DNA of 64,000 nt. Source: Cellvibrio sp. UBA7671. Its GTDB lineage: Bacteria; Pseudomonadota; Gammaproteobacteria; Pseudomonadales; Cellvibrionaceae. Location: contig DLHJ01000012.1 in assembly GCA_002483145.1 (NCBI GenBank), positions 261,463 through 325,462 of the forward strand, read 5' to 3'. The notes under the pieces were generated by a model. That model searched no databases. It was not told the DNA's origin and was given only the letters and a program-made list of their open reading frames with translations. Below are positions 44,449 through 53,906 of this stretch, in pieces (position 1 is the stretch's first letter; every line of letters starts with the position of its first letter). The position numbers and the translations under genes were made by a program.

Positions 44449-44730
44449 CGATTGGCTTATAAGGATTTGGCGGATGTTTCTTCCTGTGGATGAGAATTGT
44501 TCCATTTTTTGACCGAGTTATCGATATCTTCCACCAGATTGCCCTGTGCACCCCTAAATCTCGACTATGCTTGGATAGATCGTCTGCCGGGAAACAATGC
44601 GCTCCGCCAATTATGTTGTTTGACTATATGAGAATTGCTTTTACTGGATTACACTCGTCAGACTAAAGCGGCCCAGAGTCATTTAAACCTATGCATATCA
44701 ACCACTTGGAATTAAAAAGAGGAGTAGGCC

Positions 44731-46134
44731 GTGTCAGTCCCTACCAGTGTTCAATCATTGCTCAACAAGCAAAATGTGCATTATCAGGTGTCTGAAGTGC
44801 CAGTGAATGAGAATGAACGAGCGCTCTGGCATGACCAGCATTTACGTACTATGAGCGCAGCTAAGTCAGTAATCCTGCAGGACGGCAAAGGTCGGGTACA
44901 GGTGATTTTTGCAGCGGATCGCCTGCTGGATCTCAAGGCGGTCAACCGTCAATTAAGCCGCGAACTCCATGCCGCCAAACCGGAGGATGTCCATAAATTC
45001 TGTGTATCCCACAATCTGCAATCCATACCTGCGCTTCCCAAGCTCGCCGGCCTGCTGACGCTGATCGACCGCAGTCTGGTTGAGCGCAGTGAACTCTTGG
45101 CCGATTCGGGCGATGAGAAACAGCTGCTGCGTTTTAGCCGCGAAGAATTCCAGCAAATTATGGATGATGCGACTATTTGCGATATAGCCGTGCCGCTTGA
45201 GCCGCTGGAGGTGGACGATACCAGTACCAGCGATACCGATCAGATCCTCGGTGCAGTGCGCAATTTCACCCAACTGCGGGTGAAGCAGCGCTTAGAGGAA
45301 ACCCTCGAATTACCGCCTTTATCGGATACTGCCCAGCGCATTATCAAGCTGCGTGTTAACCCCAATGCCGATATCAGCGATCTCGCCCAAATTGTGGAGA
45401 CTGACCCTAGCCTTGCCGCGCAAGTGGTGAGCTGGGCAGCGTCGCCTTACTATTCGGCGCCGGGCAAAATCAAATCCATCCACGACGCCATAGTGCGGGT
45501 GCTGGGTTTTGACATGGTGCTCAATCTGGCGCTGGGCTTGTCGCTTGGTAAAGCCATGACCATCCCCAAAGAAGGCCCTCACGGTGCACTGCCTTACTGG
45601 CAGCAAGCGGTGTATATGGCAGCCACGATTGAAGGTTTGGTAACTGCCATTCCGCGCGACCACCGCCCCAGTTTTGGTATGGCCTACCTGTGCGGCCTGC
45701 TGCATAACTTCGGCTACCTGATTCTCGCAGAGGTGTTTCCACCCTATTTCCACAACTACTGCGAACTGGCGGATACCAATCCCCATGTGGATCATCAAGC
45801 CGTAGAGCGCCATTTGCTCGGCGTTACCCGCGAGCAACTAGGGGCAGCGTTGATGTCGCTGTGGTCGATGCCGGAGGAAGTAGTAGTGGGCTTGCGCCAC
45901 CAGAACAATCCGCATTACCAGGGTGAGTACGCTGCTTACGCGAAGCTGATCTTTGTCGCACAGCGCTTGTTGCACCAGCACAATATTGGCCGCGGACCGA
46001 AATTGGCAATTCCTCCGCAGGTGTTTGAAGATTTGCATCTTGATCCGGAAAAAGCCTATACCACCGTGGCGAATATTATTGAGTCCAGCGATGACCTCAA
46101 ACACATCGCCCATGAGCTGTCGCCGCACCACTAA
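44731..46134 (+). CDS. YbaK-like deacylase domain fused to HDOD domain
   Basis: 467 residues. Residues 1-160 resemble the YbaK/ProX aminoacyl-tRNA deacylase fold (AAKSVILQDGKGRVQVIFAAD, then a PALPKLAGLLTLIDRSL stretch). Residues 190-400 are an HDOD domain (LPPLSDTAQRIIKLRVNPNADISDLAQIVETDPSLAAQVV). The key Lys of the deacylase may be K45 (AAKS). It is the second HDOD protein in the window. Role unknown; probably signalling. Confidence 0.82.
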   Translation: MSVPTSVQSLLNKQNVHYQVSEVPVNENERALWHDQHLRTMSAAKSVILQDGKGRVQVIFAADRLLDLKAVNRQLSRELHAAKPEDVHKFCVSHNLQSIPALPKLAGLLTLIDRSLVERSELLADSGDEKQLLRFSREEFQQIMDDATICDIAVPLEPLEVDDTSTSDTDQILGAVRNFTQLRVKQRLEETLELPPLSDTAQRIIKLRVNPNADISDLAQIVETDPSLAAQVVSWAASPYYSAPGKIKSIHDAIVRVLGFDMVLNLALGLSLGKAMTIPKEGPHGALPYWQQAVYMAATIEGLVTAIPRDHRPSFGMAYLCGLLHNFGYLILAEVFPPYFHNYCELADTNPHVDHQAVERHLLGVTREQLGAALMSLWSMPEEVVVGLRHQNNPHYQGEYAAYAKLIFVAQRLLHQHNIGRGPKLAIPPQVFEDLHLDPEKAYTTVANIIESSDDLKHIAHELSPHH

Positions 46135-46153
46135 CAGCTGGATCAGCGGCAGC

Positions 46154-46178
46154 CAAAACCCCTTTCGAGGGGTTTTTT
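46154..46178 (+). terminator. Terminator with UUCG loop
   Basis: CCCCT (46159-46163), loop TTCG, AGGGG (46168-46172), then six T. Confidence 0.85.
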
Positions 46179-46246
46179 GTTTATGGTGTAAGTGATTTTT
46201 GATCGGTATGCTGCAGGTCATCTCCCACCAAATTGAGTAATGATTT

Positions 46247-47044
46247 ATGAACGATTTCCCCGCTGCCGAGGCGGCCGCTATTTTGGTTGAACGCCGTATT
46301 AGTGGCAGTCAGTCTGAGCGATTGCCTGAACACTACCGCCCACAAAATCTGGACCAGGCGCTGGCTATTCAGGCCGCTGTCACTGATGCGTGGTGCGAAA
46401 AAATGGACGACAGCATCGGTGGCTGGAAATGCCTGTTACCACCGGAAGATAAGTTGGTTGTCGGCCCGATTTACACCCGCACCATAGACTCTGTACCACC
46501 GGTCAGCCTCTGGACTAAAACCACGGCTGAGGGCGAGCGAGCACGTATAGAACCTGAACTCGCGTTCTTTTTCGGCCAGGATTTACCCGCGCGCGCTGAG
46601 CCATATACCCCCACCGAAGTTGATGCCGCCATCGTCCGCACCCATATGGCATTGGAGTTGATCAACAGCCGCTACGCCGACCCGGCCAGCTGTGAATTCC
46701 CTGAAATGCTCGCCGATGGTCTCGTTAACCAGGGCCTGTTTATCGGCCCGCAGGTGGATTGCGCCAGCGCCCGTGGCGCCAGCAGCTTTACAGTGACCAT
46801 GACCTGCGCCACTGGCGAAGTGATCGAGCGGCAGGGGCAGCACCCTAATACCCATCCGCGCGCGCCGCTCTATTGGCTGGCCGAATTCCTGCGCAGCAGG
46901 GGGGAGGGCATAGTCGCCGGACAGGCAGTGATTACCGGTTCCTATGCCGGGGTGATTGAAGTGCCACTCAACACCGATATCCGGATCGACTATGCTGGTT
47001 TAGGCAGCATGCAGGTGAGTTTTATGGCCAAACAGACCGCATAA
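46247..47044 (+). CDS. 2-keto-4-pentenoate hydratase-like protein (FAH superfamily)
   Basis: 265 residues. The MhpD-type layout is visible: an N-terminal helix with ALAIQAAVTDAW, the metal-binding RIEPELAFFFGQDL and ALELINSRY, and the C-terminal GEGIVAGQAVITGSY. Members add water to 2-hydroxypentadienoate in meta-cleavage or decarboxylate oxaloacetate-type acids. No meta-cleavage genes are nearby. It is followed by a thioesterase (14 bp), so a small acid or acyl-CoA pathway is possible. Confidence 0.8.
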   Translation: MNDFPAAEAAAILVERRISGSQSERLPEHYRPQNLDQALAIQAAVTDAWCEKMDDSIGGWKCLLPPEDKLVVGPIYTRTIDSVPPVSLWTKTTAEGERARIEPELAFFFGQDLPARAEPYTPTEVDAAIVRTHMALELINSRYADPASCEFPEMLADGLVNQGLFIGPQVDCASARGASSFTVTMTCATGEVIERQGQHPNTHPRAPLYWLAEFLRSRGEGIVAGQAVITGSYAGVIEVPLNTDIRIDYAGLGSMQVSFMAKQTA

Positions 47045-47058
47045 AGGAGTAGAAACCA

Positions 47059-47469
47059 ATGAGCCATGATGAATCACAACCGTTTTTTTCCTGCGACATT
47101 CCCGTCCGCTGGGGCGATATGGACGCCTATGGCCACGTCAATAATACGCTCTACTTTCGCTACTTTGAGGAAGCGCGTTTTATGTGGATGCTGGAGAAAG
47201 GGCTACCCCTCAAAAGTGATACCCACCCAGTAGTCGTCACTATTGGCTGCACATTTTTGCGCCCGATTTTCCACCCCGAGACCCTGCGTATTGACGTCTT
47301 TATCAGCGAGCCGGGGCGTTCCAGCTTTATGGTCAAGTACAAGGTCTACACCGCATCCCAACCGGACACCATGGCGGCAGAGGGCTATTCCAAAGTGGTG
47401 TGGGTGAGCAGTGTTGATGGCCGGTCGGTCCCGTTGCCCGATCTGGTGCGCGGCTGGTTTGGCAGTTGA
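47059..47469 (+). CDS. Acyl-CoA thioesterase, 4HBT hotdog family
   Basis: 136 residues. RWGDMDAYGHVNNTLYFRYFEEAR is the 4-hydroxybenzoyl-CoA thioesterase signature with the catalytic Asp in DMDAYGHVNN. Single hotdog domain, complete. It lies in a tight group with the hydratase-like gene before it and the ZIP gene after it, whose start overlaps its stop. Confidence 0.9.
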   Translation: MSHDESQPFFSCDIPVRWGDMDAYGHVNNTLYFRYFEEARFMWMLEKGLPLKSDTHPVVVTIGCTFLRPIFHPETLRIDVFISEPGRSSFMVKYKVYTASQPDTMAAEGYSKVVWVSSVDGRSVPLPDLVRGWFGS

Positions 47470-47471
47470 CC

Positions 47472-48218
47472 ATGCCGCTGTGGCTGGAGGCTGGCGCTTG
47501 GGGGCTTATCGCCGCCAGCGCACTCTTACTGGGTTCGGCATTGGGCTGGTTTATCTACTTTCCTCCCAAAGTTGTCGCTTACATCATGGCTTTCGGCAGT
47601 GGCGTTCTATTTGCGGCGCTCAGTTTTGATTTGGTAGATGGTGCTTTGGCCGAAGCGGTTATGGGCTGGATTGCGGGTGGTTTTATGCTGGGTGCAGCGG
47701 GTTTTTCGCTGATCAACCACTGGCTGAATACATCCGGCGTCAAACATCGCAAACGTTCCCACAGCCAGCAACCGGCGGCGAACAATACCGGCGTGGCGAT
47801 TGCGGCGGGCACCTTGCTCGATGGTCTACCCGAATCCATTGCGATAGGCTTGCTGGTTGCCAGTGGTGGCAAACTCAGCCTTGCCACTATCGCTGCTATT
47901 TTTATTTCCAATATTCCTGAAGCGCTTTCCAGTACTGCCGGTATGCGCCGTGCCGGCCATGGTGGTTGGTTTATGTTGCGGCTCTGGGGTGGTATGGCAG
48001 TCTTATCGGGGGTATTTGCGATTATCGGCGCAGTGTTTTTTGGCGGCGCGCCCGGGCACATCAAAGCGCTGATAACCTGCATCGCCGCCGGCGGCATTTT
48101 TGCGATGCTGGTGGAGACTATGATCCCCGAAGCCTTTGCCGAAACCCATGAGCTGTCAGGATTGATTGCCGCTGCTGGCTTTATCGCCGCTGTTACCATG
48201 CAGGCACTGGAAACCTGA
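47472..48218 (+). CDS. ZIP-family metal transporter
   Basis: About 248 residues from the ATG at 47472 (a TTG two codons earlier overlaps the thioesterase stop). Around eight hydrophobic segments; GTLLDGLPESIAIGL and SNIPEALSSTAGM are the paired metal-site helices (HxxPE-like DGLPES and NIPEA) of ZIP transporters, with a variable His-containing loop near residue 95. Likely imports divalent cations or, by the group, of unknown direction. The zinc uptake locus 1.3 kb away is unrelated in sequence. Confidence 0.82.
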   Translation: MPLWLEAGAWGLIAASALLLGSALGWFIYFPPKVVAYIMAFGSGVLFAALSFDLVDGALAEAVMGWIAGGFMLGAAGFSLINHWLNTSGVKHRKRSHSQQPAANNTGVAIAAGTLLDGLPESIAIGLLVASGGKLSLATIAAIFISNIPEALSSTAGMRRAGHGGWFMLRLWGGMAVLSGVFAIIGAVFFGGAPGHIKALITCIAAGGIFAMLVETMIPEAFAETHELSGLIAAAGFIAAVTMQALET

Positions 48219-48235
48219 ATCCCTATCGTTAAACC

Positions 48236-49084
48236 TTAGGCGCTCTGTAACTCCTGCCAATGAATCTTATCGCTGTGATGCAGCAGGCGCATGCAGCCTT
48301 GATGATCTTCCACTAACGCGGTGCAGTTTTCGATCCAATCACCGCAGTTGGCGTAGCGTAAGCCGCCTTCTTCGCGCAGTGCCGGGTAGTGGATATGACC
48401 GCAGACCACGCCGTCGTAGCCGCGTCTCTTGGCCTCGGCAATGGCCTCCCGCTCATAGGTGGCAATCGCCGCTTTGGCGCCTTTGATGTTGCTTTTGATT
48501 AACCCGGCGAGCGAGAAGTAGGGGCGTCCCAGCAATTTGCGGAAGCGGTCTGACCAGCGATTGATAAACAATAACAACTCGTAACCGTGGTCGCCAATAA
48601 CCCGCTTAAGCCAGCTATGGTTGATATAGGCGTCCATTGCGTCGCCGTGCATGATCAGCAGACGTTTGCCATCGGCCGTCACATACTCGTGCTCGCGCGC
48701 GATTTCAATCGGCCCGAACAACTGGCCGCTAAAGTGGCGGATCGGGTCGTCGTGGTTGCCGGGTACGTACACCACACGCACGCCTTTGGCAGCCAGTTCG
48801 TAGAATTTCAACATCACTTGATAGTGTTTTTGCGGCCAGCAAAAGCGACGCTTGAGCGACCACAAGTCCACAATGTCGCCCACCAGATAGAGGGTGTCGC
48901 AATGGATGTGGTTGAGGAAATCGAGCAAATAATCGGCCTTACAGTCGCGGAAACCCAGATGAATATCCGAGATCCACACAGTGCGGGCGTTAATCAGGTA
49001 GCTGGCAGGTTTGGGGCTATCCAGATAGTCGCTGCTGGCAGCAACAGGCAAGGGCGCAACAAGGGCATTGGCGGAAGAAGTCAT
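48236..49084 (-). CDS. UDP-2,3-diacylglucosamine diphosphatase-like metallophosphoesterase
   Basis: 282 residues from the ATG at 49084. Two-metal phosphoesterase motifs in order: WISDIHLGF, LVGDIVDLW, VPGNHDD, LLIMHGD and VCGHIHYPA. This LpxH-like group of longer proteins, common in pseudomonads and relatives, is separate from classic LpxH; the exact substrate is unproven. Convergent with the ZIP gene. Confidence 0.85.
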   Translation of the reverse strand: MTSSANALVAPLPVAASSDYLDSPKPASYLINARTVWISDIHLGFRDCKADYLLDFLNHIHCDTLYLVGDIVDLWSLKRRFCWPQKHYQVMLKFYELAAKGVRVVYVPGNHDDPIRHFSGQLFGPIEIAREHEYVTADGKRLLIMHGDAMDAYINHSWLKRVIGDHGYELLLFINRWSDRFRKLLGRPYFSLAGLIKSNIKGAKAAIATYEREAIAEAKRRGYDGVVCGHIHYPALREEGGLRYANCGDWIENCTALVEDHQGCMRLLHHSDKIHWQELQSA

Positions 49085-49167
49085 AGTGCGTTTCCGTAGC
49101 TGTTTCACCCAAGTCTGCGGTGACCATGTGACGAAAACGCAACATTTTGATGAACTTTGGGTGACAG

Positions 49168-49401
49168 CTAGCCGCCGTTGTGTGCCGCTGTCAGGATCGG
49201 GGCTTGGTCGTGCACTAACCACTCCAATACCGCTTGACGGCTTTCCAGCATTTCCTGGTAGGTATGCAATACCACGGGATTGGGGTTTGGCTGCTGCCGC
49301 AAATGATCAATCCGCGCGAGCAAAAAGTTGATGTCGTTTTGCACCTTTTCGGCAACTTCCGTGCTGTTAAAGGCTTCGTTACCGATATTTAAAATTGTCA
49401 T
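49168..49401 (-). CDS. Small conserved-looking hypothetical protein
   Basis: 77 residues, mostly helical and charged, with no signal peptide or membrane segment. AAGGA is ten bases before the ATG. No family recognised. It lies upstream of the phosphoesterase gene on the same strand. Confidence 0.6.
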   Translation of the reverse strand: MTILNIGNEAFNSTEVAEKVQNDINFLLARIDHLRQQPNPNPVVLHTYQEMLESRQAVLEWLVHDQAPILTAAHNGG

Positions 49402-49566
49402 GTAGGCGTTGTCCTTGCTGATTTTGCCGCCAAACTTTACGTTTGTGTCAAGGCGGGATGTTGACCAGTATCCTTGAATCCCGAATGTGATAATAGTCGC
49501 AATTCTCGCTAAAGTTTGTGCGATTTGGCTTACAAAACGACAGCCTCGGAGGCCTGAATCGGCGCC

Positions 49567-50352
49567 TTAGGTCTGTTGTTTTTTCAGCAGTGTGAGGCTG
49601 AACAACAGGGTGGCGGAGAGCACAATCGCAGGGCCGGCGGGGCTATCCCACCAATAGGATGCCGCGAGTCCAGCCAGTACGGCGATGACACCGAGCAGGC
49701 TAGATACCAGCGCCATCTGCTCAGGTGTATGGGTCAAGCGACGGCTGGCGGCCGCGGGGATAATCAACAGCGCGGTAATCAGTAGTACGCCCACTACTTT
49801 CATCGCGATAGCAATTACCAGCGCCATTAGCAGCATCAAAGCGGTACGCACCTGGGTCACGGGTACGCCTTCCACCTGCGCCAATTCTTCGTGCACCGTA
49901 ATTGCCAGCAGCGGGCGCCAGAGCCAGATAAGGGCGCCAATCACCGCCAGCGAAATAACCCAAATGCTAATCACGTCGCCTTGGCTGACCGAGAGGATAT
50001 CGCCAAACAAATACGCCATAAGGTCGATGCGGTTTTCACTGAAAACACTCACGCAAACAAGCCCGAGCGCGAGAGTGGAGTGGGACAAAATCCCCAGCAG
50101 GGTATCTGTAGCAAGGAAGCGGTTGTTCTGTAGTGCCACCAGAATCAGGGCCAGCAGCAGACAGCCGAGGGCGATGGCGAGATTGAGGTTGATATCCAGT
50201 AACAGACCAAAAGTCACACCGAGCAGGGCGGAATGGGCAAGGGTATCACCGAAATAGGCCATGCGACGCCAGACAGCAAAGGCGCCGAGCGGTCCGGCTA
50301 CTAGTGCTACCGCGATACCGGCGAGTAGAGCAAGCAATAAAAAATCAGGCAT
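49567..50352 (-). CDS. znuB: Zinc ABC transporter permease
   Basis: 261 residues with about eight membrane segments and the conserved [19 protein letters not shown] stretch of the ZnuB/TroC permeases. Last gene of the zur-znuC-znuB operon; it starts 8 bp inside the znuC end. Imports zinc delivered by ZnuA. Regulated with zur by the Zur box at 51723. Confidence 0.95.
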   Translation of the reverse strand: MPDFLLLALLAGIAVALVAGPLGAFAVWRRMAYFGDTLAHSALLGVTFGLLLDINLNLAIALGCLLLALILVALQNNRFLATDTLLGILSHSTLALGLVCVSVFSENRIDLMAYLFGDILSVSQGDVISIWVISLAVIGALIWLWRPLLAITVHEELAQVEGVPVTQVRTALMLLMALVIAIAMKVVGVLLITALLIIPAAASRRLTHTPEQMALVSSLLGVIAVLAGLAASYWWDSPAGPAIVLSATLLFSLTLLKKQQT

Positions 50353-51151
50353 GGTGATCGTGTCCGCAAGCGCTGGTGTGGATATGGGCAGAGCCGCCGG
50401 GTTTGGCGTGGATCACGTTGCCGTGTGCATCGTGCTGGTGGTCATGGTGATGGGTATAAATCGCCACTTGCGGCGGATTGGCCGCACCTGCAGCTTCGCC
50501 GAACAGTGCAAGATAGGCCGGGTCGTTAGTCACCTGTTCCGGGTGGCCCTCGCAGCAAACATGCTGGTTAAGGCAGATCACCGTATCGGTTGTCGCCATC
50601 ACCAAATGCAAGTCGTGGGATACCAGTAGCACCCCGCACTGGCGACGGTTGCGGATCTCGTTGATCAGTGCATAGAGCGCCGATTGCCCGGTCACATCTA
50701 CGCCTTGCACAGGTTCATCCAGCACTAATAACTGTGGATCGCGCAAGAGTGCACGCGCCAGTAACACTCGCTGGGTTTCGCCGCCGGAGAGTGATTGCAT
50801 GGGCATGTTAATGAGCTTATCGATACCGGTCAGCGACAGAGTCTCGGCTAGATCTGCGCGCGCTTTACCGCCTAATGCGAGGAAACGCGCCACAGTCAGT
50901 GGCAGGCTGGCATCGATATGGAGTTTTTGTGGCATATAGCCTATGCGTAGATCTGGCGCCTTGAGAACATCGCCTTCATCGACTTTGATCAGTCCGAGTA
51001 CGGCGCGCACCAGAGTGGTTTTGCCCGCGCCATTGGGGCCAATAAGGGTGACAATCTTGCCCGTTCGCAGGGTTAAATCGGCGCGCTGTAAAATCTGGCG
51101 GCCATTGCGTGTCACACCCAAGCCGCGCGCTTTGATCAAATAATCACTCAT
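50345..51151 (-). CDS. znuC: Zinc ABC transporter ATPase
   Basis: 268 residues from the ATG at 51151, overlapping the zur end. Walker [10 protein letters not shown], signature LSGGETQRV, Walker [13 protein letters not shown]. The C-terminus is His-rich ([12 protein letters not shown] and later [12 protein letters not shown]), a typical ZnuC zinc-binding tail. Energises zinc import with ZnuA and ZnuB. Confidence 0.95.
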   Translation of the reverse strand: MSDYLIKARGLGVTRNGRQILQRADLTLRTGKIVTLIGPNGAGKTTLVRAVLGLIKVDEGDVLKAPDLRIGYMPQKLHIDASLPLTVARFLALGGKARADLAETLSLTGIDKLINMPMQSLSGGETQRVLLARALLRDPQLLVLDEPVQGVDVTGQSALYALINEIRNRRQCGVLLVSHDLHLVMATTDTVICLNQHVCCEGHPEQVTNDPAYLALFGEAAGAANPPQVAIYTHHHDHQHDAHGNVIHAKPGGSAHIHTSACGHDHHA

Positions 51152-51653
51152 GCCCATGCCCGTCATGTTCAGTGTTACCCGCGCAGTTTGCACAGAGGCC
51201 GGAGACTTCCAGCGACTGGCTCTCCACCTGAAATCCAGCGTCCTGCGCCACGCCAATAATCTGTTGGCTGAGTTGCGGTTGGTCGAGTTCGATAGCGATA
51301 CCACAGGCACGGCATATCAAAAAATGGCTCTGGTGTTTGGTTGTCGGTGAAGGGCAACCGATAAACGCATTGAGTACGTTGATACGGTGAATCAATCCCT
51401 GCTCCAATAGAAAATCCAAGGCGCGATACACTGTCGGCGGCGCCACGCGGCGGGTATTGGCTTTGGCCAACATCTCCATCAATGTATAGGCGCCGAGAGG
51501 CTTGTGGTTTTGCCAGATGAGTTCCAGCACCTGTAAACGCAAATCGGTGAGCCGCACCCCGCGACCTACACAGAGCTGGCGAGCGGCTTCAAGCGCATCG
51601 CTAATGCAATGGTTATGGTCATGATGGCTGCAGGCGATGGGGGTGTGTTCCAT
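51144..51653 (-). CDS. zur: Zinc uptake regulator, Fur family
   Basis: 169 residues. Winged-helix DNA-binding part ([29 protein letters not shown], then [21 protein letters not shown]), then the structural zinc site CRACG...CANC and His-rich ends. Represses zinc uptake genes when zinc is plentiful. First gene of its operon; an excellent Zur box lies between it and znuA, implying self-control. Confidence 0.94.
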   Translation of the reverse strand: MEHTPIACSHHDHNHCISDALEAARQLCVGRGVRLTDLRLQVLELIWQNHKPLGAYTLMEMLAKANTRRVAPPTVYRALDFLLEQGLIHRINVLNAFIGCPSPTTKHQSHFLICRACGIAIELDQPQLSQQIIGVAQDAGFQVESQSLEVSGLCANCAGNTEHDGHGHE

Positions 51654-51722
51654 AATTTCTCTGGCTAGATGCGCCCGGGCAAGTGGTTGGATAGAGCAGG
51701 TAGAGGGCGATGTAAACGTTCA

Positions 51723-51745
51723 GCTATGTTACTCTATAACCTTTC
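51723..51745. promoter_or_regulatory. Zur box in the zur-znuA divergent region
   Basis: 23-bp palindrome-like site with ATGTTA on the left and TATAAC plus TTTC on the right; about 17 of 22 fixed positions match the gammaproteobacterial Zur consensus I remember (GAAATGTTATA-N-TATAACATTTC). It lies between the two start codons, so it can control both directions. Confidence 0.8.
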
Positions 51746-51778
51746 ATCTGGCATGTATTTACGGGATTGGTTTGGGTT

Positions 51779-52687
51779 ATGCGGTATTGCGGGGTTTCTT
51801 TCCAGCAGGGCTTGGCGCTTATCAGTCTGGCGTTGTTATTGGCGGTGCCAGCACAGGCGAAATTGCAGGTATTGGCGAGCATCAAACCGCTGGCGCTTAT
51901 CGCACGGGAAGTGGCCGGTGACCAGGCCGACGTTGTCACCCTCTTGCCGATTACGGCTTCCCCGCACGACTATCCACTCAAAATGTCTGACCACAAACGC
52001 TTGCTCGCCGCGGATTTGGTGCTCTGGGTCGGGCCGGAATTGGAGAGTTTTCTTGCGCGCCCGCTCGCCAATCTTCCTGCGAATAGGTTAATCACCAGTT
52101 ATGAGTTAACCGGCTTGCACTGGCCGTTAGCAGTGAAGGGCGATCATCATCACAGCAACCATGTCCATGTTGGGCATGATCCCCATATTTGGCTTGATCC
52201 ACGCAATGCTGTGCTGATTGCGCAGGTATTGGCGGCACGTTTGGGGGAATTGCAGCCTGAGTTTGCTTCAGTCTTCCGCACTAATGCGGAGCGTTTCGCT
52301 ACATCGGTACAATTATTGGATCAACAGTTGGCAAAGCAGCTGGAGCCGGTAAAGACTATGGGTTTTGCGGTTTACCATGAGGGCTATGGGCATTTTGTTG
52401 GGCGTTATGGCCTGCATCAAGTTGCTTATGTGACCTACACGCCCGAGCGGCGGCCTGGCGCACGACATCTGCAGGAGTTACGGGAGGTGCTAGCAAAGGA
52501 GGGGCAATGTCTATTTATGGAGCCATACTACAAAGCGCAGGGGATGGATGAGCTGGCAAAAACACTCAATCTGCGTATCGGTCTGCTGGATCCCATCGGT
52601 GAACAACAGGTATCCAGCTATCAACAACTGCTACAACAACTCGGCCAGAGCTTTTTAACCTGCCTTGCGGATCGGCGTGGTCACTGA
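51779..52687 (+). CDS. znuA: Periplasmic zinc-binding protein
   Basis: About 302 residues from the ATG at 51779. Signal peptide to about 28, then the cluster A-1 binding protein fold: ASIKPLALIAREVAGD, SPHDYPLKMSD (His ligand), the His loop HHHSNHVHVGHDPHIWLDPRN, and FAVYHEGYGHF. Binds zinc and passes it to ZnuBC. Divergent from zur, under the shared Zur box. Its end overlaps the next, convergent gene by 33 bp. Confidence 0.95.
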   Translation: MRYCGVSFQQGLALISLALLLAVPAQAKLQVLASIKPLALIAREVAGDQADVVTLLPITASPHDYPLKMSDHKRLLAADLVLWVGPELESFLARPLANLPANRLITSYELTGLHWPLAVKGDHHHSNHVHVGHDPHIWLDPRNAVLIAQVLAARLGELQPEFASVFRTNAERFATSVQLLDQQLAKQLEPVKTMGFAVYHEGYGHFVGRYGLHQVAYVTYTPERRPGARHLQELREVLAKEGQCLFMEPYYKAQGMDELAKTLNLRIGLLDPIGEQQVSSYQQLLQQLGQSFLTCLADRRGH

Positions 52688-52939
52688 GGCGTAGAAGGGT
52701 TTACGCATACTGACATCGCGCGCTTCCAGCATATCCAATTGACGCTTATTCAATTCCATGACGAACGAGTCGTAGTATTGACGAATATCTCGATCAGCTG
52801 ATGCACCCGCCTCCCGCAACAACGCCAACATGCCATCCTGTGTAGCCATGCGATGGCGAACCCCGGTTTTGTGATAAACACAGCTCGCCAATTGTTGCAT
52901 GCGAAAGATAGCGGTTTGGGAAAAAATTAAGGTGTCCAT
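52655..52939 (-). CDS. Small conserved-looking hypothetical protein
   Basis: 94 residues; a very strong ribosome site (GGAGG) lies seven bases before the ATG, which is the main support for reality. Mostly helical with a C-terminal Ser/Lys/Arg-rich tail. No signal peptide. Its 3' end overlaps the end of znuA on the other strand. Function unknown. Confidence 0.7.
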   Translation of the reverse strand: MDTLIFSQTAIFRMQQLASCVYHKTGVRHRMATQDGMLALLREAGASADRDIRQYYDSFVMELNKRQLDMLEARDVSMRKPFYASVTTPIRKAG

Positions 52940-53095
52940 GACATCCTCCAGTGCGGTTATAAGCGGTTGGGCGCGTTTTTCGCGAGGAAGCTGTCCAGTA
53001 ATTCAGCTTCACAGTTCGATTCTAGGTCAAGAAATAAACACCGTGAGGGGCTTAGGCGCCACTGTAAAAGCAAATTACAAATTTGTGACTGGTAC

Positions 53096-53150
53096 AAAAA
53101 AAGAGCCCCGCAGCGACCAAACAAAAAGTTATAAGGTCAAATGCAGGGCT
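53096..53150 (-). terminator. Terminator of the 85-residue secreted-protein gene
   Basis: On the minus strand, AGCCCTGCA (53150-53142) pairs with TGCGGGGCT (53112-53104); an inner GACC/GGTC pair closes the stem; seven T follow (53102-53096). Confidence 0.65.
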
Positions 53151-53249
53151 AATACACGAGGAGAAAATAAGGGAGATAGTCCAATCAAAACAACAGCTTA
53201 AAGAAAACTCACTGCAGCGATGACTAATCGCTGCGGCTACAACTTAAAA

Positions 53250-53507
53250 TTAAAGAGCGAACTCTTGTGCAAGTTTGGCTTCCAATTTTTGTTCGAGGTT
53301 GGCGTTAGCTTTCTCGTTCAACACATCAGTCTTGGCAGCCAATTCTTCAGCAATACGCGCTTCCGCGTCTTCCTGGGTTTCAACCCAAGCTGTCTTAACG
53401 CCTAAATCGGCTGCAGCTAGAGTCAGTTCGGTGTTAATGGCCTCGTCAGCAAAAGCGCTGGTGGCGGTCAGTACTAAAGTTGCAAATATCAGTGCGGTCT
53501 TTTTCAT
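53250..53507 (-). CDS. Small secreted protein, acidic and helical
   Basis: 85 residues. Clear signal peptide (MKKTALIFATLVLTATSAFA, cut before DEA). The mature 65 residues are Ala/Glu/Leu-rich and predicted to form a continuous helix, possibly a coiled coil. GGAGG precedes the ATG. No family recognised. Its upstream region is the GTAAC-rich stretch described below. Confidence 0.8.
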   Translation of the reverse strand: MKKTALIFATLVLTATSAFADEAINTELTLAAADLGVKTAWVETQEDAEARIAEELAAKTDVLNEKANANLEQKLEAKLAQEFAL

Positions 53508-53906
53508 CGTGGGTTCCTCCGATGGTTTGAAAATTTCAGTTGCCTTGTGAGCAACCTTTTTGTCTTGAGTTAAGGGTTACTCGGTAACAAAACGTCTTTG
53601 GTATTTTCGATCTGTTACCTTATGTAACGCATAGTAACAGACTTTTTAGATTTGCCTAGCCCTTAATTAAACTTTTTAGCTATACAAAACTATAAAATGT
53701 GAATAAATACCGAAACTTAGCGTTATAAGGTAAATTTTTCATGAGGTATGGCGCCTGGTAACACATCTTCTCGCAGGTAACACTTTTGGCTTGGTTGGCA
53801 TTTAAGATGTTACCGGCGTCACTGATGCCCAGGTGTTGCGGCTCGGCAAGCAAGGGTTTGGTGTATCCTGCGGCCATCAAAAACCGCCTTATTGCAGATA
53901 TTGACT
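53508..53906. other. Divergent intergenic region with GTAAC-element cluster
   Basis: 399 bp without a gene. Eight copies of GTAAC or its complement GTTAC occur between 53576 and 53813, three of them (53614, 53624, 53634) exactly 10 bp apart. Contains the promoters of polA (plus strand) and of the small secreted protein (minus strand). Confidence 0.6.

Noticed and set aside
47579-48199. 206-codon minus-strand frame across the ZIP gene
   Set aside because: Antisense shadow: low-complexity Ala/Pro/Ser composition, and the ZIP motifs on the plus strand are clear.
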